Assembly (NCBI GenBank): GCA_033675265.1 | Contig: JAUJYZ010000125.1 | Span: 124,001 to 188,000, forward strand | DNA from: Actinostola sp. cb2023 | Lineage: Eukaryota > Cnidaria > Anthozoa > Actiniaria > Actinostolidae | Length of the DNA: 64,000 bases | Direction: 5' to 3' | Shown here: piece after piece, positions 10,701 through 21,026 of the stretch | How the letters are laid out: each line of letters begins with the position of its first letter | Numbering within the stretch: the stretch's first letter is position 1 | Made by a program: the position numbers and the translations under genes | Notes under the pieces: model-generated | Seen by the model: the letters and a program-made list of their open reading frames with translations, nothing else | What the model was told of the DNA's origin: nothing | Databases searched by the model: none

Positions 10701-13700
10701 TTGTCGTCGTCAACGGCCGTCACGTTAGTCACGTAAGAACCGCTACTCACACCCTCGGTGATTCTAGCATTGTAAACACTCTTGACGAACCTTGGTGCAT
10801 CATTGGCATCGGTCACAGTCACGGTAATCGTAGCGTGACCGATGGTATTTGGCGTCACGTCAGTCTGGAATAAGTTCTTTGCAATCACCTTGAGCGTGAC
10901 ATTACCCGCCTTCTCGCTGTCTAGATTTCCCGAGATGCTCAAGACTCCAGTTTCTCTATTCAAAGTGAATCCCTTGTGGTTATCAGCTCCTAAGAGATGA
11001 TAGACTACTATACCATCGGCTCCCGCGTCTTTGTCCGTAGCTGATACCCTTAAGACGGAGTGTCCAATGGGGGCATTTTCAGCGACGGTGCCTTGGAACA
11101 AGTCACGTGTAAACACAGGTACAAATTCATTCTTACCGGTGATGGAGATGTCGACGCTAGCCCTTGGATCTGCAAAGCGTTGAGGTGGAAGTCCAAGATC
11201 TTTGGCGCCTATTAACAGAGATGTTTTTACTGTAGTCTCAAAGTCAAACACAGTAGTAGCCTTGATTTCTCCAGTCACTTCGTCAATTCTGAACTGCCCC
11301 TGACCTTCCGCCTGCGATGTAGTACCTGACGTCTTGCTTACCGAGTTTGTCTTTATCCGTAGCACGTACTCTGCAGACGATTCTGGACAGGGATGGAGTG
11401 TTCTCGGGTAACTTGCAGTGATACGATGCTGAGTCAAACACAGGGTTGTTTGTCGTTGACGTCTAATAGTGTAATTTCAGCTGGGACGGACTTGGTCTTG
11501 GGCGATTTACCACCATCAGTAGCAACGATATTCAAAACGTACTTAGGGCTGAATTCATAGTCCAAACGTCTTGCCACACATATGGAACCGTTTGTTAATC
11601 CAATGGTGAAATATCCTTGGTCGTTTCCAGACACTATGGCGTACGATATCTGTCCATTCTTTCCAGGGTCATCGTCAGTAGCTTTCACTGTCACAATGAC
11701 ACTTCCAACGGGTTGGTCCTCGGACGCAGTCTTGCGGTAAACGGAGAGAGAGAACTTGGGGTAGTACAAATTGCTTGGGGTGACATCGACGCATACTTGC
11801 GCAATGGCTTCCTTGCTTGGGCTGCCCATGTCTTTCGCTTTGATGTTCATACAATACACTTTGTTAGCATCGCTACTTAGGTCACTCTTAACTCTGATAT
11901 CACCAGTCTCGGGAACCGCTCGGAACTTCGTCGACCCATTACCTGACGACACTTCGTAACGAATTTCCGCATTCGGACCATAATCGTACTTGTCTTCAGC
12001 TAGCACTTTCCCGATACTGACACCCACACCCGAATTCACTACAGCGATGAATCTATACGACGAGCGTTTGAACACTGGGGCGTGGTCGTTGGTGTCTAGT
12101 ACTTCAATCTTGACATGAGTATCACCTTTAAGGTACGGAGAATAGACATTTTGAGCTCTGACAGTAAGGTTATAGATGTTTGGATTTGGCTTGGCGTTGC
12201 TTCTGTGGAACTTTAGACGCTTGTTTATAGCAATGATACCAAGTTGCATGTCTATGGAGAAGTAGCTGATAGGTTGTTTCGATACTATCGAGTAGACCAT
12301 GTCAGCATTGGTGCCGATGTCTCCATCTAGTGCCGTCACGTTCAGGATTGCAAGCCCTACGGGAGAGCTTTCAGGTAAACGCGTGGCGTACAGCTTTGCA
12401 GTGAATCTTGGAGCATTATCGTTGACATCCAGTACAGTCACATTCAAAGACGACGTTGTCACGTGTTTTGAATCGTTAACGGAGACACCTAACGTGTAAA
12501 TACTCTGAGTTTCACGGTCGAGAGATTTAGCTAGGGAGATGCTCCCGTTACGCGAGTCAATAGCAAACACTCCATCTTTGTTAGTGTTCGATTGGATTTC
12601 GTAATGTAGTGGGGAATCGTTGGTGGAGTCTGCGTCCTCTGCTTTAAGTACCGTCACTACCGTCCCAACTGCTGCATCCTCTAACACATGGGCATCCATA
12701 GAACTGACGAACACAGGCGCATTGTCGTTAATGTCAGTCACTGTTACCAAGACAACAGCTTCACTAGCAATGGATATGTTACCAACATTCTCTGCACGCA
12801 CATTTAACGAGTAAGAAGACCTACTCTCTCGATCCAGAACCTGCTTGGTGAAGAGTTGTCCTGTAGATGGAGATATATCAAATGGAGGGACCCCACCATC
12901 TGTCAGACTTACAGAATACTTGATCTGAGCATTAGAACCCGAATCAGCGTCCACAGCAGAGACATTCAAAACTGGAGAATTGATTGGCAGTCCCTCTTTG
13001 ATATCAACTTGATAGACACCTTGGCTGAAGACAGGGGCGTTGTCATTCTCATCTTGGATGATCACATGGACGTTAATGAACCCCACATGGGGTGGGTTGC
13101 TACCATCTTTCGCTCCTACGACAATCGTGTAGTTCTTGAGCTTCTCGTAATCGAGTGGACTTTTGACTTTTAGAATCCCAAAGACAGCATCCACTTCAAA
13201 GGCGTCTTCATAATCACCACCGGCAATGAAGTACCCCGTATGTCCTGTGGCGTTGAGTGTGATGAGTTTCGTTCCGCTGGGCGTTTGCTCTGAGATGGAC
13301 AGAGTCTGGTCGTTGTGGAGGAATCGTGGAAATGAGCCACTGCTGACAAACACTTGTACCGTTGCCGTAGCAATTCTCTGTGGTGCGTTGCAATTGGCTG
13401 CCTTGATCTGTAAGGTGTATGACGAGGGGCTTGAAGGAACTTGCTTAGACACATAAATCACTCCAGTTTGCATAGCTAATCTGAACACTGCGTTATCGTT
13501 ACCACTAGTTATTGTGTACTCGGACTCTGCGTTGATTCCTATATCTTTATCTGAAGCTGATACCACCGCAACGATTGTATCCGTTCCAGCGTTCACTTGC
13601 ACTGTAGCCTTGATCAAGGAATTCTCGAACACTGGATCATGATCGTTCGAATCTTCGACCACAACGTTCACATAAGCTTTTCCTTGAAGAGGGGGATTCC

Positions 13701-16700
13701 CTGCATCGGTTGCCACGACCTCCAAGGGATGGTGCGCGATCTGTTCTCGATCCAAAACGTTAACCGTCATGATGCAACCATTCTTAGGACCAATTTCAAA
13801 ACGTGTAGTTATTGACGAGAGAGTAAGTCACATCAGCGTTGGGTCCAGAATCTTTATCTAACGCTGTTAATTGAATTACAATCGTTCCAACCGCCGCTCC
13901 TTCAGGCACTTTAACTGTGAAATACTTTGGCTGGAATATGGGTGGGTTATCGTTCTTGTCCAGTACTTTGATGACCACGTGGCATATTCCTGAGAGCGGT
14001 GGGTGGCCACCGTCTTTGGCCTGGACTGTCAGGTCATACCTGTCCTTCCCCTCCCTGTCTAACTTCGTTGTTAGTCCGATAGCTCCAGTGCGTGAATTGA
14101 TAACAAAGACACCATTTGCGTCACCGCTGGTTATACTGTAAGTAACATCACCATCGCTACCCTCGTCATCATCCTTCGCAAGAACAGTCGCGACATTAGA
14201 ATCGATCACGTCTTCCTGGACATTGACAATGTAAGTATCCTTAGTGAACACTGGCTTAATATCATTGATGTCACGCAACACAATCGTGACAGTTGTCACG
14301 GTTGACTGTCGAGGTACCCCCAGATCATAAGCTCGAATTTCAACAACTTGTTTAGAGGTGGTCTCCCTGTCTAGTGCCTTGGCAGTTCTCAGTCTACCGG
14401 TGATGGCATTGATAGACAAGGCTCCCTTATCGTTACTTGTCACGATTTCGTAACGGACTTCGGCATTGGTTCCAGAATCCTGATCCACCGCGGACAGCCT
14501 AACAACGTCAGTTCCAACAGATACATTCTCGAAGATACGAACTTCGCTCGGGTGGTGGAGGAACCGTGGGGCGTGGTCATTGGAGTCGTCTATCACGATA
14601 ACTATCTTCATATCAGAAGACAGTGTTGGATTCCCTTTGTCGGAGGCGGTTACCTTCAGGGTGTAATTTACTTTGGTTTCTCGATCCAGTCCTCCAGAGA
14701 CACGGAGTACACCGTCGGTGGTCCCGAGAGTGAAAGGCGCTCCAAGGTCAATCTTGGTAAGAGTGTATGCCAACTGACTATTAGAGCCTTCATCTAAGTC
14801 CACTGCAATCACCGTTAAGACTACATCACCAACTCTAGCACTCTCAGACACGTGCGCTACTGATGCCGACGTGAAGTACGGTCTGTTGTCATTGACATCC
14901 GTGACATTGATGGTAACACGAGTTGTACTTTGGCGTCGAGATGCCAGAGGTGTGGCCTGATCGGTCGCTTGTACCGTCAAGATGTACTTATCTTGGGTCT
15001 CTCTGTCTAAGACCTTAGTGTTCACGATCGTTCCGTTAACCAGTATTCCAAACGAGTTACCAGTGTTTCCTGAGATAATACTGTAGCTGATAAGACTGTT
15101 GGTTCCCGAGTCATGATCAAAGGCACTAACAGCCACCACGTGTGTGTATGCGCTCGCTCCTTCGACGATGTCACCATGGTAACCATCCTGCTTGAAGTCC
15201 GGTGAATTATCGTTAGTGTCTAATACTGTCACATATACACTCACTGAAGTGGAGTGTTTGACAAGTTTACCGTTGTCTGTAGCCGTAATGTTCAGTACAT
15301 AATGTTCAACAATCTCTCGATCGAGACTTTGACTTAGAGTCAAAACACCAGATGACGGATTGAGAACAAAGACGTTTCTGTCCGCGCCTATAATGTTGTA
15401 AGTCAACCGCGCGTTGTCACCAGCATCGATATCGCGGGCTCTCACAGCTCCTACGGTCGTTCCAATGAGTGCGTCTTCTGAGATTTTAAACGAGTAGTAC
15501 ACCTTGGTGAAGGTAGGGACGTTGTCATTCACATCGTTGATCCTCACCGTTATCAAGCAGGTAGAAGACTGGGTCGGGTTGCCATGGTCACGCGCAGTAA
15601 CGTTGATAGTATACACCGATAAAGTTTCACGATCAAATCTTCCTTCGGTGGTTACCTTTCCATTTCCACTGTCAATCTTAAACATGTTTCTATGGTTACC
15701 ACCGGATATGGAATACGTGATCTTTGCATTGTCTCCCTCGTCGCTGTCGGTCGCAGTCAACGTGATGACCTTGCTGCTAGGCGACGCATTTTCGTCGATG
15801 CTGACAGTATAATGATCATTTGAGAACTCTGGTGTATTATCATTGATATCTCTAACACTGATCACTACATTCGTCGACGATGTTCTAGGGTTTGGTCCTT
15901 GCATATCCACAGCATACACCACCAGTTTCAACACTGTTCCCAAAGTCTCACGGTCAATCTGTTGCTTAGTAACGACCTCGCCAGTCAATTCACGAACGCT
16001 AAGCGCCCCCTTACTGTTATCTGAAGTCATGTAGTATTTAATCTTGGAATTGGACTGGCCGGATGAGTAATAAGCACGCACACGGAGGACAGTAAATCCA
16101 GCAACTTGGTTCTCAGTAATGGTACCTTGGAAGGTTGAATTGGTGAAGACAGGGCCACTCCCACCGGTCTTGAAGAGGGTGATCTCCGTTTGGTCGGCTA
16201 ATGGGGGGCTTCCTCCATCCTCAGCTTTGATTCGACGTTTATACAAGAGGTTGTTGTCGTTCAACTGACTGAGCTTGTCCAGCTGTCCCGTGTTAGAATT
16301 CAAATAAAACAACTTGCTGCTTGAACCGCTGCTGATGAAGTTATAGGTGACCATTCCGTTGGCTCCAGCGTCTAAATCTTCTGCTTTAACGTTCATTATG
16401 AAATTGCTTGCTCCAACACGAGCGGCAGGTGGCGATATAAAACGTGGTTTGTTGTCGTTGACATCCTGTACTTGGACAATAATCTCCTTGGTCGACGACA
16501 GAGCATTTGAGACAGGCATGGCTTTGTCGGTTGCCTTGATGACTAGTTGGAAGTAGCTTCTCCCGTTTGGCATTTCTTCTCTGTCGACTTTAGCGATGGT
16601 TGTAATGGCACAGGTCAGTGGATCCACAGAGAATGTGTTACCCTTGGGTATCAGCTTCCCTATTGAGTACACTACCTGACCGTATGTCCCACTGTCTTTG

Positions 16701-19700
16701 TCTGAGGCTGAACATCGTCCAATAAATGTTCCAACAGTCACATTTTCAAAGATCTGAAGCTGTTGCGGCGACGAAATGAAGATGGGAGCATTGTCGTTAG
16801 CATCTATGATATGTATAGTGAGATTAGCTGCTGATGACAGCGATGGACTTCCACGGTCCTGGGCCACAAAGCATAGATGATACTGTGTAGTAGTCTCATA
16901 ATCGAGACGCTTAGCCAGGAAGACTTTCCCAGTGGAATGGTTAATGTCAAACACTGCAGCAAGATTCCCACACGTGATGGAATACACAATCTGTCCATTT
17001 TGTCCAATGTCTTTATCTGTAGCATTCAAGTCAATGATCTCTGATCCAACAGCGAGGGACTCTGATAGACTAATTTTGCTGTCGAAACTCTGGAAAATCG
17101 GTGTCTCATCATTGTAGTCTTCAATAGAGATGTGAACAACTGACCGAGAAAACAGAGAACTGTTTAGGATGTCTGTTGCTTGTAAGGTTAAGTTGTAGCT
17201 GTCCATGGATTCTCGGTCTAGTCGTTTGTTTAAATGCAAGTCACCACTTGATTGATCAATGTGGAATATTCCTTGGCCTGTTCCTCTGACAACTGAATAA
17301 GTAAAATTTGCATTGTCTCCGCTGTCTGGATCAACTGCTGTAACTCGAAACACCACCGCAACAGGCACAAGTTTCTCACTGACTTTGATATTATACAAAG
17401 CACTAGTAAATAATGGTGGGTTGTCATTAACATCAGTAACAGTAACAATGACAATGGCACTGTCACGTCTGACTGTTGTGTCATTGTACACTGCCTCTGC
17501 ACGCATGATGTAGTCATTGCCACCACTGTCCTTCATGAGGGATTCTCTGTCCAATGCAAGGCGGGTGGTAATGTGTCCACTTTTAGCATCAATTGCAAAA
17601 ACATTATCACTGCTGATCAATGAATATATAATATCCTTAGTTTTTGACCTGTCAGATGCGTATGCTGTGACAGTTCCTACCGATGACCCAGGAGGAAAGT
17701 TTTCAGTAATAGTAAATCTAAAAGTGTTATTAGTAAACAAAGTTCTATGTTCATCAGAGTCTTGGAGGTAAATGGTGACAGTGACTGATGTGCTGAGTTG
17801 AGGGGTGCCGCCGTCAGTAGCTCTTACAACGATATCATAAGATCCTTTCGTAGCATGGAGCAAGTTCTTCTTCACATAAACCATGCCGTCAGGAAAGATT
17901 CCAAAGAGTCCCTCTTGGTTTCCAAGTAGGTCAATACTGTAGCTGAGTTCTCCATCCTTTCCACTGTCACTATCCACTGCATTAACAATCAGGAATCTAT
18001 AACTCAGAGGTCTTGAGGCTAAGACGTGAGTAACATAAGAGTTTGCTCTGAACTTCGGTGGATGATTGATTAATATATTAGCTTGTATAGTCATTGTACT
18101 GTGCAAGGGTGGAGATCCTAAGTCAGATGCCATAACCAGTACTGTATACTGTGATTTATCACTTTCAGTCACTGGCCTAGCTAAAGTCACAACACCAGAC
18201 GTTGCATTGATCCTGAAGAGACCATTTGCATCTTTGGAAAGTTGGTATCTAATGATGCCATTGCTTCCTGCGTCATTGTCAGTAGCAACAGCATTGGAGA
18301 TGCGTTTACCCGAAGGCCATGATCCTAGAATATCAACTTGCACAAGAGATTTGGTAAAACGTGGAGCATTGTCATTCTTATCAAGGACCAAAATATCCAC
18401 ATATGTTTTCGCAGAGAGTGGTCGTACCTGTCCTATTTTAGCAACAATAACTAACCAGAAGTTAGCTATCACTTCTCTGTCAATAACGCCATCAACCATG
18501 ATGATACCTCCAGAAGAATCGACAAGAAACAAATGTCCAGCGTCCCCAGAGATGATTTCGTACATTATTGTACCATTTTTGTCTTTGGTTTTGGCAAACA
18601 CTTTCCCCACCAGGGTCCTCTTGGGAGCATTCTCATAGACTGAAAAGTTATAGATTGCATGTTCAAAATATGGTGGGTTGTCAGCCTGATTAAGTACAGT
18701 AACGTCAACAAATGCAGGCTTTAAAGCGACATTACCACCATGATCTCTTGCAGCAATCTCTAGTTTATGGAATCCATTCACTTCATGGTCTAATGACTTA
18801 GTTGTTGTGATTTCTCCTGTGTCACCATTGATAGCAAAGCTATTATTGTCATTTCCACTTTTAATTGAGTAAATAACTTTTCCATTTGATCCTTCATCTT
18901 TATCTGTTGCCGTAACTTGAACTAGTAGACCAGGCTTTCCATTTTCGACGACACTTACAAAATACACCACAGGATAAAATACTGGATTATTGTCATTAAT
19001 GTCAGTTACAGTGACAACAACTGAAGCTCTTGACGACAACTTTGGTTTTCCACCATCGGTTGCAATGACAGGAATAGTATAAGAACTCTTGATCTCACGA
19101 TCGACACTTTCCTTCAATTTCAAAACCCCACTTGATGAGACCAAGATAAAGTGTTTGAGCAGTTCTTGTGAATTAGAATCAATGGAGTAAGTAATTTTAG
19201 CATTGTCACCAATGTCTCTGTCAGTGGCAGTGAGAGTGAGAATAGTTCTATCTGTTGTTGCATCCTCTGGAATGGATTCTTTTGTATACACTTTTAGTGA
19301 ATTTCGGAGGATTGTCATTTGCATCAAGAATATTAATTTTCAAAGTTGTTGTTCCACTTTTAGGTGTTGGGCCATGATCTTGAGCAGTAATCGTAAGAGA
19401 AACACTAGAGACTGATTCTCTATCCATTGATGCAACAGTTGTAACAAGACCTGACTGACTGTCAACTTGAAACCAACCACGGTCGTTTCCACTGGTGATT
19501 GAATATGAAATTGTTCCATTACTACCAGCGTCAGGATCACTTGCATTCACTTTGAGCACGTAGCTGCCATTGGGTGCAAGTTCACTTACTGATGCAGTGT
19601 ACAAATTACTAGAAAACTTTGGTGAATTGTCATTCACGTCCAAGATTTCAATAATAGCAAATGCTAAAGTACTCCTACTAGGATCACCTTGATCTGTAGC

Positions 19701-21026
19701 ATTTAAAGTTAAGTTAAACTGAGCCGATTGTTCACGATCCAGAGGTTTTCCCACTTGAATGGCATATGCACCCGCTAAAACTTGATGTTGCTGAACTATA
19801 AAATACCCACGCTCATTTCCTTTGCTTATTTGAAGACGAATGTCATTGTTAGGTTTTGATCCATCACTGTCACTTACTCTCACAAATGCCAAAGTTGTTG
19901 GTATCTGGCAGTCTTCAGATACTATCGCTTTAGAGCTAGGGATAGGAAAGTATATCAGAGTTGAAAAAAATGGAGCATTATCATTCACATCTATGATTCT
20001 GATAGTTACTATAGCAGTTGTACTCTCTTTGGGCTGTCCTTTATCACTGGCAATAACTGTAAACTTATAAAAAAATTTGTCTTCATAATCGAGACTAGCC
20101 TTAGTTCTGATTACCCCAGTATTTGATTCCACGTGGAAGGTTTGATCTGAATTTTCTGCGTCTTTCTCGATCGAGTATTCTATCTGCCCATTTAATCCAC
20201 TATCTCTGTCCGTAGCACTCACAGTTAATATACTTTGCCCAGGTTTGGTGTTCTCGGCGATCGAGCCATCAAACTGGGCAGAAGTAAATACTGGACGGTT
20301 GTCGTTGGCATCGAGTATGGTAATATTTACTAAGCAATATCCAGTCAACGATGGAATCCCTTGATCACTTGCCGATACATTCAATTGATAAAATGCTGTA
20401 GTTTCTCTATCGAGAGTATTGTTAATAATAATACACAGTTCAGCAGATCTTTGACAAACATTAGAACCGATTCCAATAGTGAATTTTCCGTCACCATTCC
20501 CTCCAACAATGGAATAATCAACCGTCCCGTTGTTTCCCAAATCGTTGTCGGTTGCCGTGTTGATGGGGTAAACGACCCCTGCTGATGTAGTTTCGGCGAT
20601 CTGAAGAGTATAATAAAGCGATGGGAATCTTGGAGTATTGTCGTTGATGTCTTTGACTAGGATTTGAACCTTTGTTGGCTGCATATTTGGATCTGATGAA
20701 CGTACATTCAGGAGAATTGGATTAACTGCTAAAATATCTCGATCGATTCTAACAGTTGATTTTATTAGGCCAGAATCGATTGTGAACGGTGTTGGATTGC
20801 CGTCAAATGAACAACTTTGACCGCTACATTGTGAGATCTTTCCCACAACTGTTCCTGGTGGTTGTTCCTCAAGTAGACTGAACGATAAATCGGCTTCAGC
20901 TGATGTCCAAAAGCTTGTGAAACAGAATAGTATTATAAACCAACCAAGAGTTTGAAGTGTTTTGTTGGTCCATCGACGAGACCGTATTCTCGCGATGGGT
21001 TTCCCCGTCCAAAGTTGTCTAACCAT
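2779..21026 (-). CDS. FAT4: FAT4/Fat-type giant protocadherin, complete six-exon coding region
   Basis: Coding exons in gene order are 21026-9444, 8782-8104, 7847-7786, 6977-6673, 5907-5684 and 4758-2779. With four single bases removed from exon 1, all phases close and the product is about 4,940 residues, against 4,981 for human FAT4. Domain order is signal peptide, 34 cadherin repeats (counted from the DxNDN-type linkers), four EGF, laminin G, EGF, laminin G, EGF-like cysteines, one transmembrane segment and a cytoplasmic tail of about 450 residues ending in a WDDVLNWG motif. This is the FAT4/Fat architecture rather than FAT1-3. Family knowledge: the protein binds Dachsous-type cadherins across cell contacts and feeds planar polarity and Hippo signalling. 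The ATG at 21026 has a good context (G at -3 and +4) and leads straight into a signal peptide. Confidence 0.92.
4972..5226. mobile_element. 255-bp foldback element in FAT4 intron 5
   Basis: Terminal arms of about 80-100 bases are near-perfect inverted copies, starting GGGGTGCTTACCATTTACTC and ending in its complement. The arms hold nested ccggaaattccgg palindromes. There is no coding capacity, so it is a MITE-like element in the intron before the last FAT4 exon. Confidence 0.85.
5350..5496. mobile_element. 147-bp foldback with a perfect 26-bp central hairpin
   Basis: Positions 5392-5417 and 5429-5454 are exact inverted complements separated by 11 bases. The outer arms (aatagctgat at 5350, ending agctatt at 5496) are also complementary with mismatches. 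It lies in the same FAT4 intron as the 4972-5226 element. It is either a MITE or a transcribed hairpin. Confidence 0.8.
5684..5907 (-). CDS. FAT4: FAT4 exon 5: first part of laminin G 2
   Basis: Acceptor TTTTTCAG, donor GTAAAG; 224 bases, phase 1 to 0. The strand pattern AIRFSASSSLVLEF and SFGVSLRTLKEGLIML matches the start of a laminin G fold. A basic, Ser-rich loop is inserted between (SSSIRSKRSVSSSDES), longer than I expect for the family. The domain continues in the last exon. Confidence 0.88.
6112..6470. repeat. (CTGT/CTAT)n tetranucleotide microsatellite, about 360 bp
   Basis: An almost uninterrupted array of ctgt, ctgc and ctat words lies in FAT4 intron 4. The open frame across it is a by-product of the tetranucleotide period and is not a gene. 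Confidence 0.95.
6673..6977 (-). CDS. FAT4: FAT4 exon 4: end of laminin G 1 and EGF5
   Basis: After acceptor CTTCACAG the exon encodes SPLYVGGIQDF and FVGCIRDFYINGD, typical closing strands of a laminin G domain. A six-cysteine EGF (DYCTNNPCQHHGKC ... GYSGKNC) follows. The donor is GTAGGT. 305 bases, phase 2 to phase 1. Confidence 0.92.
7481..7795. repeat. 63-bp minisatellite, five copies, carrying the FAT4 exon 3 donor site
   Basis: Five head-to-tail units with period exactly 63 (unit ends at 7543, 7606, 7669, 7732 and 7795) and almost no divergence. Each unit contains, on the FAT4 strand, the last bases of exon 3 plus its 5' splice site (GCAATTCAC|GTAAGTGTG). Only the unit nearest the exon keeps the frame: reading past it gives ACG TAA, an immediate stop. 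Confidence 0.95.
7786..7847 (-). CDS. FAT4: FAT4 exon 3: short laminin G exon
   Basis: A 62-base exon bounded by CTTTACAG and GTAAGTG encodes TAQVVVDYHF and the rest of a laminin G strand. It is phase 0 in and phase 2 out, exactly as exons 2 and 4 require. Its last ten bases and its donor are the head of the 63-bp minisatellite at 7481-7795. Confidence 0.9.
7919..8056. repeat. Pyrimidine-rich (CCCTTCTC)n tract
   Basis: About 140 bases of nearly pure C/T on the + strand (purine on the FAT4 strand), 50 bases after the exon 2 donor. Simple repeat in FAT4 intron 2. Confidence 0.9.
8104..8782 (-). CDS. FAT4: FAT4 exon 2: EGF1 end, EGF2-4, first half of laminin G 1
   Basis: The acceptor TTTCCAG precedes the start and the donor GTGAGT follows the end. 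The exon completes EGF1 (CKPGFTGSKC) and encodes three more EGF modules of six cysteines each. One is a calcium-binding type beginning VDVDECSSNPC with a GSYTCQC core. A laminin G segment starting at FGVVSYTRF then reaches WHHVSVIRDKV. The 679 bases join phase 2 to phase 0. Confidence 0.93.
8826..9425. repeat. Complex GAT/GGT/AATG microsatellite in FAT4 intron 1
   Basis: Runs of gat and ggt triplets with an aatg tetranucleotide block near 9110-9148. A longer unit containing gttcatgatcaggataatggtaa recurs about five times. It fills almost the whole intron between exons 1 and 2. Confidence 0.9.
9444..21026 (-). CDS. FAT4: FAT4 coding exon 1: signal peptide, 34 cadherin repeats and start of EGF1
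   Basis: An 11,583-base exon. Residues 1 to about 45 form an N-terminal segment with a hydrophobic core (LGWFIILFCFTSFW). Cadherin repeats of about 105-110 residues follow with linkers such as DINDNTPRF and DANDNPPKF. I count 5, 17, 8 and 4 linkers in the four open stretches, for 34 repeats; several linkers have lost the NDN core (for example NHPPKF and SSGSFPRF). The exon ends inside the first EGF at WRYFCR, followed by donor GTAAGA. Frame changes occur near 19280-19283, 13798-13801, 11437-11442 and 11306-11307. Each is repaired by dropping one base, and the four together restore the exact phase (2) needed to join exon 2, so all are probably sequence errors. Confidence 0.9.

Noticed and set aside
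11306..19283. Programmed ribosomal frameshifting in FAT4
   Set aside because: Four sites, no common slippery heptamer or stimulatory structure that I can see, and similar breaks in other genes make sequence error far more likely.
9806..20585. Many + strand open frames opposite FAT4
   Set aside because: They are antisense shadows of the cadherin exon, without domains or splice support.
9444..21026. Four separate cadherin genes from the four open stretches
   Set aside because: The cadherin repeats continue across each break in another frame, phases close after four one-base corrections, and only the first stretch has a signal peptide.
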